The notes: generated by a model from the letters alone, not told the origin. Shown: positions 8,227 through 15,145, numbered from the stretch's first letter. The stretch: DNA of 16,526 nucleotides from VAXT01 sp035318925 (GCA_035318925.1 DATHDS010000019.1:1-16526), one strand, 5' to 3'. Translations and numbers: made by a program.

Positions 8227-8243
8227 CGAGAATCGCGCTCCTT

Positions 8244-9698
8244 GTGCAGCTGAGGGGAACGACGCTAATTCTAGCCGTGGGCCTGGGGGTTGCCGCGCTC
8301 CTGGCGGCCGCAGCGCCGGCGCGCGCGCAGGTCAGAGTGCAGATCGCGCCGTCCGGGCGCGAGGCCGTCGCGCACGGCGCGGCGGGCCGGCTCGTTCCCG
8401 GCCGCGGGCCGGCGTTTAGCCGCGAGGAGGCACTCGCCGCGCTCGGGACCCTCCCACCCGCACGCTGTCCCTGCCCCTACACGATCTTCATCTCGCTGCC
8501 CCGGCCGGGCGAGCACGGGTACGAGGGCCTGGAGTGGCTCTCGATCAGCGGTCCCGGCTACCCCGCCGGGGAGATGCTCGTCTCCGACCGGACGCGGATA
8601 CCCGGGCTCGTCTCGATCTACGACCTGAAGCCGACCGCCGAAGCCCTCGACCGCGGAGAGCGTCCGCCGGTCACGGCGGAGCGTACGGGCGACGCGCTGC
8701 CGCGGCTCGAGCGGCTCGGTGAGCGCCTCGACGACGCGCACAGGACGAGGGAGCCGGCTGCCCTGGCGCTGGCCGCGATCGTCGTCGGCTTCGCGCTCCT
8801 CGGGCTCCTGTTCCGCTCGGCCCTCTTTGCGCGCGCCGCGCTGCTCGCGGCTCCGGTTGCGCTCGCCTCCGCGCTCGCGCTGAGCGCTCTGTCCGTCACC
8901 GAGCGGTGGGTCGTCGTCGCCTCCCTCGCGGCGGTCACGGTGATCGGCACCCTCGTGCTCGCGGCGCTGACCGCACGACGAGCCGCACTCGCTGCGGCGC
9001 TGATCGCGATCTTCGCGCTCTACCTCCTCGTCTTCTCCTGGTCGACCCAGACGAGCTCGTTCGCCGCGATCGGGGCGCGACCCGAGAACGGCGGCCGGTT
9101 CTACGGATTCCAGAACCAGGTCGAGACGCTGCTCCTCGTTCCCGGGCTGCTCGGCGCCGCGCTCGCGGGCCGGCGGCTCTTCATCCCTGTCGCCCTGCTC
9201 GCGCTCGTCACGGTCGGCGCCAGCTTCGCCGGTGCAGACGGCGGCGGCGTGCTCGTTTTCGCCGCCGGCTATCTCTTCCTGTGGCTGCGGCTGCGGGACG
9301 TTCCTCTGACTGCGCGCAACCTTGTACTCGCCGGAGCTGCCGTCGTCGGGGTCGCCGTCGCCCTCGTCGGGATCGACGCAGCGCTCGGCGGCTCGAGCCA
9401 CGTGACCCGCGCGCTCGGCGGCGGGCCGGTCAACGTGCTCGGCGACATGGCGCACCGCCTGCGGCTCTCTTCGGACGGGCTCGTCTCCTCCCGCGACTCG
9501 GCGCTGATCATCGCCGCCTCGTTGCCGGTCTTCGCCTGGGTCGCCTCGCGCCGGCCTCGCTTTGCGACCGTCGACGCGGTGCTCGTCGCGGTCGCGGTCT
9601 CGCTGCTCGTCAACGACTCGCCGCGGGACGTCGCTGGGATCGGAGCCCTCTCGTGCGCCGCTCTACGCATCTGGAAAGACGTTCGGCAGGTCGAGTAA
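8244..9698 (+). CDS. Polytopic membrane protein with signal peptide and exported N-terminal domain (unknown)
   Basis: A 484-residue protein. A signal peptide (about 1-28, cleavage after APARA) leads to an exported domain of about 140 residues, followed by roughly ten transmembrane helices (from about 171 to 457). The exported part contains CPCP (75-78) and GLVSIYDLKPTAEAL, which resembles the G-L-V/I-x3-D-L-x-P-T stretch near the end of alkaline-phosphatase-superfamily domains. No catalytic metal ligands of that family are evident, so it may be a degenerate remnant. Conserved-looking membrane motifs are RPENGGRFYGFQNQ, GADGGG and VNDS. I recall similar motifs in large membrane proteins carrying phosphatase-like domains, but cannot name a function. 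The GTG start gives the best signal peptide; an in-frame GTG at 8277 is an alternative. There is no Shine-Dalgarno. Confidence 0.8.
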   Translation: MQLRGTTLILAVGLGVAALLAAAAPARAQVRVQIAPSGREAVAHGAAGRLVPGRGPAFSREEALAALGTLPPARCPCPYTIFISLPRPGEHGYEGLEWLSISGPGYPAGEMLVSDRTRIPGLVSIYDLKPTAEALDRGERPPVTAERTGDALPRLERLGERLDDAHRTREPAALALAAIVVGFALLGLLFRSALFARAALLAAPVALASALALSALSVTERWVVVASLAAVTVIGTLVLAALTARRAALAAALIAIFALYLLVFSWSTQTSSFAAIGARPENGGRFYGFQNQVETLLLVPGLLGAALAGRRLFIPVALLALVTVGASFAGADGGGVLVFAAGYLFLWLRLRDVPLTARNLVLAGAAVVGVAVALVGIDAALGGSSHVTRALGGGPVNVLGDMAHRLRLSSDGLVSSRDSALIIAASLPVFAWVASRRPRFATVDAVLVAVAVSLLVNDSPRDVAGIGALSCAALRIWKDVRQVE

Positions 9699-9710
9699 AC
9701 TCGCGCTCTC

Positions 9711-10094
9711 GTGCGTCGCGTAGCCCTGATCGTCCTCTTCGGGTTCCTCCTGGCCGGCTGCGGGGGCGAGAAGACCGTCTCGCCGACCGGGCCGGTGGTG
9801 GGCGCGCTGCCGAAGGCTGCGAAGGGCGACGCGGTCGCGGGGAAGAAGGTCTTCCTCGACACCGGCTGCGGCGGCTGCCACACCTACGGCCCGGCGGGCT
9901 CGAGCGGCAGCATCGGCCCCGACCTCGACAAGGTGCTGCAGGGCAAGACCGCGGACTTCATCAAGGAGTCGATCGTCAACCCGAACGCGGAGATCGCACC
10001 CGGCTTTCAGCCGAACGTCATGCCGCAAGGTTATGGGACGCAGCTGACGCCGAAACAGATCGCGGACGTCGTCGCCTTTCTGACCCCGAAGTGA
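9711..10094 (+). CDS. Cytochrome c lipoprotein
   Basis: A 127-residue single-haem cytochrome c. A lipoprotein signal ends in the lipobox LLAGC (Cys17), so the mature protein should be lipid-anchored on the outer face of the membrane. The haem site is CGGCH (Cys53, Cys56, His57) and the distal ligand is probably Met104 in PNVMPQGYG. The C-terminal pattern NPNAEIAPGFQPNVMP resembles the cytochrome c domains attached to cytochrome oxidase subunit II, suggesting an electron-transfer role in respiration. The GTG start is 12 bp after the upstream gene. A TAAACT at 9696-9701, nine nucleotides before GTG, may be a -10 box. It overlaps serS by 4 bp, an odd operon partner. Confidence 0.92.
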   Translation: MRRVALIVLFGFLLAGCGGEKTVSPTGPVVGALPKAAKGDAVAGKKVFLDTGCGGCHTYGPAGSSGSIGPDLDKVLQGKTADFIKESIVNPNAEIAPGFQPNVMPQGYGTQLTPKQIADVVAFLTPK

Positions 10095-11296
10095 TCGACC
10101 TCAAGGCTGCACGCGCCGACCCGGACGCGTTCCGGGCGGCCGTGGCGCGCAAAGGCGCAGGCGAAGCCTTCGACCGGCTGCTCGAGGCGGACGCCCGCTG
10201 GCGTGAGCTCGTTCCGCAGGTCGACGAGTTGCGCGGCCGCCAGAAGATCCAGGGGAAGCCCTCGCCCGAGCAGGTCGAGGAGCTGAAGCAGGTCAAGGAG
10301 GACCTGCGCCGGCTCGAGGGGGAGCTTGCCGCCGCCGAGGCCGCGCGCGACGAGGCGTTGCAGAAGGTGCCGAACCCCCCGCACGAGTCGGTTCCCGACG
10401 TGGCGACCGAGGAGGAGGGCGAGGTCGTTCGCGTCGTCGGCGATCCGCCAGAGCTCGCCGAGCCGAAGGAGCACCTCGAGCTCGGGCGCTTCGACATGGA
10501 GCGCGCGGCGCGCGTCTCCGGCTCGCGCTTCGGCTATCTCGTCGGGGACACGGCGCTGCTCTCCCTGGCGCTCTACCGCTGGGCGCTCGATCGCGCCGTC
10601 GCCGCTGGCTTCACGCCCGTGCTCCCGCCCGTGCTCGTCCGCGAGGAGGCGATGTACGGCACAGGCTTCTTCCCGGCCGAGAAGAACGAGTACTACGAGA
10701 TCGGCGAGGACGGCCTCTACCTCACGGGCACCTCGGAGGTCGCGCTCGCGGGCCTGCACATGGGCGAGATCCTGGAGGCGGACGCGCTACCGCTGCGCTA
10801 CACGGGGTTCTCGACGAACTTCAGGCGCGAGGCAGGCGCCGCGGGGCGTGACACCCGCGGGATGTTCCGCGTCCACCAGTTCAACAAGGTGGAGATGTTC
10901 GCGTACACGGCGCCGGAGGCGTCCTGGGACGAGTTCGAGCGCATCCTCGAGCTGGAGGAGGCAAACGTGCAGGAGCTCGGTCTCCCCTACCGGGTGCTGA
11001 ACATCGCCGCCGGCGACCTGAGCGCCGCGGCTGCGAAGCGCTACGACATCGAGGCCTGGTTCCCGAGCCAGGAGCGCTACCGGGAGCTGACCTCCGCCTC
11101 GAACACGACCGACTACCAGGCCCGGCGGCTCGGGACCCGCTACCGGGCGAATGGCGGCCTCGAGCACGTGCACACACTGAACGGCACCGCAGTCACCGAC
11201 CGGTGGACGCTGGCGATTCTGGAGAACTTCCAGGGCGACGTGCCAGACGTGCTTCGAGAGTACGGCGCACCGGAGCGGATCCGACCCGACGCCTAG
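10091..11296 (+). CDS. serS: Seryl-tRNA synthetase
   Basis: Attaches serine to tRNA-Ser in the cytosol; class II synthetase of 401 residues, somewhat shorter than the 430 of E. coli. An N-terminal helical arm (about 26-95, coiled coil) binds the long variable arm of tRNA-Ser. Motif 1 is around GFTPVLPPVLV (173-183), the serine-binding TSE is at 214-216, motif 2 spans NFRREAGAAGRDTRGMFRVHQF (243-264) and motif 3 spans LNGTAVTDRWTLAILENFQ (363-381). The SNTTDYQARR stretch (337-346) corresponds to the usual SNC-x-DFQARR, with Thr replacing Cys. The GTG start overlaps the cytochrome stop as GTGA and has no separate Shine-Dalgarno. A tRNA-Ser gene begins 15 bp after its stop. Confidence 0.97.
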   Translation: MIDLKAARADPDAFRAAVARKGAGEAFDRLLEADARWRELVPQVDELRGRQKIQGKPSPEQVEELKQVKEDLRRLEGELAAAEAARDEALQKVPNPPHESVPDVATEEEGEVVRVVGDPPELAEPKEHLELGRFDMERAARVSGSRFGYLVGDTALLSLALYRWALDRAVAAGFTPVLPPVLVREEAMYGTGFFPAEKNEYYEIGEDGLYLTGTSEVALAGLHMGEILEADALPLRYTGFSTNFRREAGAAGRDTRGMFRVHQFNKVEMFAYTAPEASWDEFERILELEEANVQELGLPYRVLNIAAGDLSAAAAKRYDIEAWFPSQERYRELTSASNTTDYQARRLGTRYRANGGLEHVHTLNGTAVTDRWTLAILENFQGDVPDVLREYGAPERIRPDA

Positions 11297-11311
11297 CTAC
11301 CATCACTCTCC

Positions 11312-11398
11312 GGCGGGGTGCCGGAGCGGTCGAACGGGGCGGTCTTGAAAACCGTTGGGCCCGCAAGGGTCCCGTGAGTTCGAATCTCACCCCCGCCG
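11312..11398 (+). tRNA. tRNA-Ser (anticodon UGA)
   Basis: An 87-nt class II tRNA. The acceptor stem pairs GGCGGGG (11312-11318) with CCCCGCC (11391-11397), with discriminator G at 11398 and no encoded CCA. The anticodon loop CTTGAAA (11344-11350) gives anticodon TGA at 11346-11348, reading UCA and related serine codons. A long variable arm (GGGCCCGCAAGGGTCCC) and the T-arm GTGAG-TTCGAAT-CTCAC confirm serine identity. It lies directly downstream of serS. Confidence 0.97.
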
Positions 11399-11507
11399 CT
11401 CCAATCTCCGAAACGCCAGAATCCCGCTAGCGGAGCGCCGCCTAGACCATTTCCGGAGACAAGACGGCTGAGGGTGACCGCAAGTTTTCGGCTCGCGCAA
11501 CGTTCTA
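11399..11507. other. Intergenic spacer after tRNA-Ser, nothing firm
   Basis: About 109 bp between the tRNA and the proline-rich protein gene. A weak inverted repeat CTCCG (11406-11410) with CGGAG (11431-11435) is present, without a T-run, so I do not call a terminator. No clear promoter could be assigned. Confidence 0.5.
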
Positions 11508-12476
11508 TTGACGGTGAGATCCGTCCTGTGGCATCGCCTCTTTCTCGTCGCCCTGCTCGTGGTGGGGTTCCTCGCCGGCTGGGTTGCCTCAGCGGGTGCG
11601 AACCTTCCCGCACTCCCGACGGTCACACTTCCCACGCTTCCGACGGCGCCGCCTCCGCCTCCGATCCTGCCGCCTCCGCCTCCGATCCTGCCGCCTCCGC
11701 CGCAGCCTCCCCAAGTCCCCCCTGCACCCCTGCCGCCCCCTCCTGTGGGCTCACCGCTCTGGAAGCCGGGCGGCGCCGCCAGCGAAGGCGGCGATGGCGC
11801 AGGTCCGACGAGCCCCAACGGCACCGGGACGGCCGCGAACCCGCGCGGATCGAGCCGCCATGGCAGATCTCATGCGGCGGGCGTCTACCGACTGCATCTC
11901 TCGCGAGACTGGATCTCGCGCACGGGGCCGAAGAAACGCAGGCAGACGCTGCTTGTATTCGTTCTCAAGAGAGCCGCGATCGTGGAGTTCGTCGTAGTCC
12001 AGGTCGCACCGAGCTGCCGCCGAGTCGGCCATTTCCGCGTCGCAGGTCGGGCTGGTGTGAATCGCGTGCGCTTCTTCGGGCGCGTTGGTGGCCGCGTACT
12101 CGGCCCCGGGACTTACCGGATCAGGGCACGGACCCTTCCACGAGGAAACGCTGAACTCGTCATCGTTGCGCGACCAGACCGGCAGGGAATCGCTTCGGCC
12201 CGGAGCGCAGATGCTTGCGGCACGACGCGAGGTGCACAGTCAACCTCGTCGACAGCCTCCGCTCTCGGGAAACCGGCCGGCGCGACAGTTTCTCCGCCAG
12301 AAGCCAAGGCCGAACAGTCCGAGCGCCCTTCCCATGCACATGGCGTGCTCGGAGCCGGGTTTGCGAAGAACGCCCTGGACGACGCCAAGAGCATTCCGCT
12401 CTTGCTTTTCGTCCTCCTCGGAATCGCAGGCGCTGGGTTGCTAATCGTGGTGGGCTTCGCCAACACGCTGCGCTAG
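11508..12476 (+). CDS. Proline-rich, membrane-anchored surface protein
   Basis: A 322-residue exported protein of unknown function. A signal or N-terminal anchor (about 8-30) is followed by a polyproline linker (about 48-80, with PPPPPIL repeated). A basic beta-rich domain (about 122-205) then ends in NRVRFFGRVGGRVLGPGTYRIRART. A Ser/Ala/Pro-rich region follows and a C-terminal transmembrane helix (about 297-318). The G-x-NRV-R-F-x-GR-x-GR-x-L-x-PG-x-YR-x-RA pattern is a small Ig-like beta-sandwich common in secreted proteins of Thermoleophilia, which is how I infer the cell-surface role. The TTG at 11508 or the GTG at 11514 could be the start; neither has a Shine-Dalgarno. Its stop codon overlaps that of the convergent sigma factor gene. 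Confidence 0.72.
   Translation: MTVRSVLWHRLFLVALLVVGFLAGWVASAGANLPALPTVTLPTLPTAPPPPPILPPPPPILPPPPQPPQVPPAPLPPPPVGSPLWKPGGAASEGGDGAGPTSPNGTGTAANPRGSSRHGRSHAAGVYRLHLSRDWISRTGPKKRRQTLLVFVLKRAAIVEFVVVQVAPSCRRVGHFRVAGRAGVNRVRFFGRVGGRVLGPGTYRIRARTLPRGNAELVIVARPDRQGIASARSADACGTTRGAQSTSSTASALGKPAGATVSPPEAKAEQSERPSHAHGVLGAGFAKNALDDAKSIPLLLFVLLGIAGAGLLIVVGFANTLR
11649..11700 (+). repeat. 21-bp tandem repeat encoding PPPPPIL
   Basis: Two perfect 21-bp copies (11649-11669 and 11670-11690), plus the first 10 bp of a third, encode the repeated heptapeptide in the proline-rich linker. Slippage could change linker length between strains. Confidence 0.85.
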
Positions 12477-13513
12477 GCGGCGCGGACGGCGTCCAGCTCG
12501 CGGCTGACCGCGAGCCGCTTGAGCGCCTCGGACTCGATCTTGCGCACGCGCTCCCGCGTCAAACCGAGCGTCTTCCCGATCTGCTCGAGCGACTGCGGGC
12601 TGGGATCGCCGTTCAGCCCGAACCGAAGCTTCAGCACGTCACGCTCGTGGTCGGGGAGCTCGGCGACCGCGCGGCGCAGCGCCTCCTGGCGGAGGCTGAC
12701 CTCGAGCTCCTCCTCGGGCGGTGCCTCGTTGCCGGAGACGAGCTCGCCGAGCGAGGTGTCGCCCTCGCTACCGACCGGGCGGTCGAGGCTCGTCACGGCC
12801 CGGGCGGCGTTCTCGACGTCACGCACCTGCTTCAGCGGCAGCTTCGCCGCCTTCGCGATCTCCCTCAGCGTCGGAGGCCGGCCGAGCTTCGCCAGCAGCT
12901 CGCGTTCGGCCTTCGCCATCTTCCGCTCGCGGTCGACGATGTGCACGGGCATGCGGATCGTGCGCGCCTTGTTCGCGACCCCGCGCTGGACGGCCTGGCG
13001 AATCCACCAGGTCGCGTACGTCGAGAACTTGTAGCCGCGCCGCCAGTCGAACTTCTCAACGGCGCGAATCAGTCCGATGATCCCCTCCTGGATGAGATCG
13101 AGCAGCGAGAGGCCGTGCCCCTGGTAGCGCTTGGCGATTGAGACGACGAGGCGCAGGTTCGAGTTGACCATCCTGTCCTTGGCCGCCTTGTCGCCGCGCT
13201 CGATCAGCTTCGCGAGCTCGACCTCTTCCTCGGCGGTCAGCAGCGGATAGCGGGCCATCTCGTTGAGGAAGAGCTGGAGCGCGTCGGTCGTGTGCGTCAC
13301 GAGGTCGCCGTTCACGTACGTGCTGCGCCCCGCTTGCTCGCGGCCACAGTCGTCCTGGACGTCGACGCCTCGCTCCTCGAGCTGTTCGTAGAGGCTGGCA
13401 ATCTCGTCGTCGCCGAGCTCGAGCTGGTCGACGAGCTCGTTCAGCTCGGAGATCTCGACGCAGCCGGTCTCGGCGCCGTGCTCGAGGAGGGCAGCAATCG
13501 GGTCTGTGCTCAT
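12473..13513 (-). CDS. RNA polymerase sigma factor, RpoD-type (sigma-70 group 1/2)
   Basis: A 346-residue sigma-70 family factor that directs RNA polymerase to promoters. Regions in order are a 1.1-like N-terminus (about 5-52, ALLEHG to ERGVDV) and region 1.2 (75-110). Region 2 (115-190) has NLRLVVSIAKRYQGHGLSLLDLIQEG and the -10-binding YKFSTYATWWIRQAVQR. Region 3 is at 195-270, and region 4 has the helix-turn-helix SLEQIGKTLGLTRERVRKIESEALKRL (308-334). Presence of region 1.1 and intact regions suggests a primary or primary-like factor; whether it is the essential RpoD or a paralogue cannot be told from this window. Upstream lies a 197-bp region with repeats. The ATG follows GGAAAG with no spacer, and GGGGA ten nucleotides away may serve as a weak ribosome site. 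Confidence 0.95.
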   Translation of the reverse strand: MSTDPIAALLEHGAETGCVEISELNELVDQLELGDDEIASLYEQLEERGVDVQDDCGREQAGRSTYVNGDLVTHTTDALQLFLNEMARYPLLTAEEEVELAKLIERGDKAAKDRMVNSNLRLVVSIAKRYQGHGLSLLDLIQEGIIGLIRAVEKFDWRRGYKFSTYATWWIRQAVQRGVANKARTIRMPVHIVDRERKMAKAERELLAKLGRPPTLREIAKAAKLPLKQVRDVENAARAVTSLDRPVGSEGDTSLGELVSGNEAPPEEELEVSLRQEALRRAVAELPDHERDVLKLRFGLNGDPSPQSLEQIGKTLGLTRERVRKIESEALKRLAVSRELDAVRAA

Positions 13514-13594
13514 CTTTCCGCGTATCCCCGTTCCTGTCGCAAGCTAACGCAACAACGACCTCAGTTTACGACAAGGGCCATTCTGGACATGGCA

Positions 13595-13607
13595 GGTGCC
13601 TGGCACC
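13595..13607. repeat. Inverted repeat GGTGCC-t-GGCACC
   Basis: A perfect 6-bp stem separated by a single T. GGTGCCTGGCACC-type palindromes occur as dispersed REP-like elements in several bacterial genomes, which I recall but cannot check here. Confidence 0.6.
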
Positions 13608-13628
13608 GGACAGGGCCGCCCGGGACAC

Positions 13629-13692
13629 GTCGAGGGCCTGGCCCTGGCCAGGTCCCTGGCAGACCGGTCGAGGGCCTGGCCCTTGACAGGTC
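13629..13692. repeat. Imperfect 26-bp direct repeat, 38-bp period
   Basis: Copies at 13629-13654 and 13667-13692 differ at two positions (18 and 20). The first copy contains the inverted repeat CCTGGCCctGGCCAGG (13637-13652). The arrangement may be a regulator-binding array or a REP-like element. Confidence 0.8.
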
Positions 13693-13698
13693 TCGTCG

Positions 13699-13704
13699 TA
13701 TCCT
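13699..13704 (+). promoter_or_regulatory. -10 box TATCCT for a leaderless GTG start
   Basis: TATCCT lies six nucleotides before the GTG at 13711. That spacing would put transcription start at or next to the start codon, as in leaderless actinobacterial genes. A TTGACA at 13683-13688 is only 10 bp upstream, too near to be its -35. Confidence 0.45.
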
Positions 13705-13710
13705 GGGGTC

Positions 13711-14118
13711 GTGGAGGTTTCTCCCGAGCAGGCATTCCTGGCTGGGCTCGAATCCAGGCTCGCGCAGGGCGAACCCGTGGCGATCGAGGTCTCGCTCGTC
13801 CTGATCGCCGGCCAGGAGATCGAGTTCGACCCGGACGAGCTCCGCGCAGCCCGCCGCCGGGCCGTGCAGCTTCTCGCGACGGCCGGCGATCCTCGTCGCG
13901 AGCCCGATCCAAACGGCCGCGCGGTCACCGCCCTGGCGGCCGATCTCGACGCCCCGGAGCACAGAGCCGCACTCGCCGAGGGCCTCGACTCACTCGGTGC
14001 CGCAGTGGCGGGGCTCCCGGAGATTTCGGCCCGGCTCGAACGCCTCGCCGGGGACAAAGAGCTCGCGTGGCGCTGGTTTGCCTGCACCTTGCTGGCCGAG
14101 GAGTTGCTCGGGGACTAG
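13711..14118 (+). CDS. Small helical protein of unknown function
   Basis: I do not recognise this 135-residue protein. It is rich in Ala, Leu, Glu and Arg, predicted mostly helical, acidic, with one Cys near the C-terminus (WFACTLLAEELLGD), no signal peptide and no transmembrane segment. It has codon use like its neighbours, with GC-rich third positions. The start is GTG with no Shine-Dalgarno but a TATCCT six nucleotides before it, consistent with leaderless translation. It is divergent from the sigma factor and upstream of the secreted unknown. No partner or reaction can be inferred. Confidence 0.65.
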   Translation: MEVSPEQAFLAGLESRLAQGEPVAIEVSLVLIAGQEIEFDPDELRAARRRAVQLLATAGDPRREPDPNGRAVTALAADLDAPEHRAALAEGLDSLGAAVAGLPEISARLERLAGDKELAWRWFACTLLAEELLGD

Positions 14119-14220
14119 CCTCCTACATCCCTCGATCCGGCGATCAGCCTTCTGTTTCGCTACCTTCCGCCGATGTAAGAAGCGTCCGGTCCAGCCAAAC
14201 GCCTCTTGCGGGGGTCCTGC

Positions 14221-15114
14221 GTGCGCTACCGAAACCTCATCTCCGTCATCGCGGCCGCCTTCGCGGTGCTCCCCGCCACGGCCTCCGCGTCGCAGATGAT
14301 CAACCGCAACGCGACGGACCTGAAGTTCGCCGTGAACCGGAGCGGCGTCGCCCTCCTCACGTACCGCAGCGCGGGACGCCTCAACCACACGCTGGCCTGG
14401 GGCGCGATCAACGCGCGAACTCCGACTCGCGGCCTGAAGCAGACCCGGTTCAAGATCGACTACTCGGGCGGCTGGGGCTCTCGCCGCAAGGACGTCTGGA
14501 AGGGCTTCAAGAACGCCTGCGGCCCGTACGAAGGCCCCGAGCTCCGGTACGTCGTCGCCGCCTGCACCGCGCCCGATGGCTCGCACTGGGCGGTCCAGAA
14601 GTGGCAGCGGCTGCTCGCACCCTTCGGCGTCCGCCCGACGCCCGCGCAGAGAGCCATGGAGATGCACCTCTCGCACTGGCGCGGTGACCTGCCGGAGTTC
14701 GTCGTCAAGGTCGACTGGGTCTACAAGCGCTTCGACCATCTGTACGGCTGGCTGACGTACAAGGGCAAGGGCGTCTACGGGTTCAAGTCCGCGAAGTACG
14801 GCTCGCCGCTGGACACCTGGGGGCGCAACGTCATGGTCGACACCCACAACTCGCGCTACGGCCGCGGCTGGAAGCGCGAGAACGGCTTCCTGACGCATCG
14901 CGGAAGCGGAGCGTTCTGCTACGGCTTCTACCATCACGGGAACAGGCCGGTCGGGAAGGGCGACATGTACCGGGCGACCGTGATGGGCCCCGGCGTGACG
15001 CCGATTCTCTTCTGGCAGGGCGAGGCACCGGGGCCGTACGACCCGACGCTCGACGCGGTGGCGAACGACGAGCAGGCGACGCTCTTCCCGAACACGAAGT
15101 GTCGCGTCAAGTAG
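14221..15114 (+). CDS. Secreted aromatic-rich protein of unknown function
   Basis: A 297-residue exported protein. The signal peptide (1-23, cleavage after TASA) is supported by the basic MRYRN start and a hydrophobic core. The mature part is rich in Trp, Tyr and Gly, with four cysteines (100, 115, 233, 294) that could form two disulfides. Recurrent strings include GGWGSRRKDVWKGFKNACGPYEG and TWGRNVMVDTHNSRYGRGW. It has no catalytic motif that I can assign. I recall similar uncharacterised secreted proteins in Thermoleophilia, but cannot verify. The GTG at 14221 was chosen because GGGGG lies six nucleotides upstream and it gives a clean signal peptide; a TTG 15 bp earlier is the alternative. 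DsbA/DsbB-like enzymes encoded in this window could oxidise its cysteines. Confidence 0.78.
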   Translation: MRYRNLISVIAAAFAVLPATASASQMINRNATDLKFAVNRSGVALLTYRSAGRLNHTLAWGAINARTPTRGLKQTRFKIDYSGGWGSRRKDVWKGFKNACGPYEGPELRYVVAACTAPDGSHWAVQKWQRLLAPFGVRPTPAQRAMEMHLSHWRGDLPEFVVKVDWVYKRFDHLYGWLTYKGKGVYGFKSAKYGSPLDTWGRNVMVDTHNSRYGRGWKRENGFLTHRGSGAFCYGFYHHGNRPVGKGDMYRATVMGPGVTPILFWQGEAPGPYDPTLDAVANDEQATLFPNTKCRVK

Positions 15115-15133
15115 TCCCGCCTGGCTAGCCACA

Positions 15134-15139
15134 TAGGAT
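15134..15139 (+). promoter_or_regulatory. -10 box TAGGAT for a leaderless GTG start
   Basis: TAGGAT is followed by six nucleotides and then the GTG at 15146, the same geometry as at 13699-13711. No Shine-Dalgarno is present, which favours leaderless transcription. Confidence 0.5.
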
Positions 15140-15145
15140 CGCCTC

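Larger units (their letters stand above)
13514..13710. other. Divergent intergenic region with clustered repeats
   Basis: The longest gene-free stretch (197 bp), between the divergent sigma factor and small-protein genes. It contains many CCTGGC/GCCAGG words, an inverted repeat GGTGCCtGGCACC (13595-13607) and an imperfect direct repeat at 13629-13692. Promoters for both genes should lie here. A TAAACT on the minus strand (13563-13568) is a weak candidate for the sigma gene. Confidence 0.6.

Noticed and set aside
8271..9455. 394-codon minus-strand frame opposite the membrane protein
   Set aside because: Highly charged Arg/Glu/Asp peptide typical of the reverse of a hydrophobic membrane protein; the plus strand has a signal peptide and transmembrane helices.
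8906..10090. Plus-strand frame joined in front of serS
   Set aside because: It overlaps the membrane protein and cytochrome genes out of frame. The GTG at 10091 begins the typical seryl-tRNA synthetase N-terminus (M-I-D-L-K).
11404..11460. Terminator hairpin after tRNA-Ser
   Set aside because: The inverted bases CTCCG/CGGAG are short and far apart, and no T-run follows.
11293..11613. 106-codon minus-strand frame containing GEIRTHGTLAGPTVFKTAPF
   Set aside because: It is the antisense translation of tRNA-Ser, a well-known source of spurious protein entries.
12215..13141. 308-codon plus-strand frame opposite the sigma factor
   Set aside because: Antisense of the sigma-70 gene, whose regions 1-4 are all present.
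13683..13688. TTGACA as a perfect -35 box
   Set aside because: The only suitable -10 (TATCCT) is 10 bp downstream, too close for a sigma-70 promoter, and no other -10 is seen at 16-18 bp.
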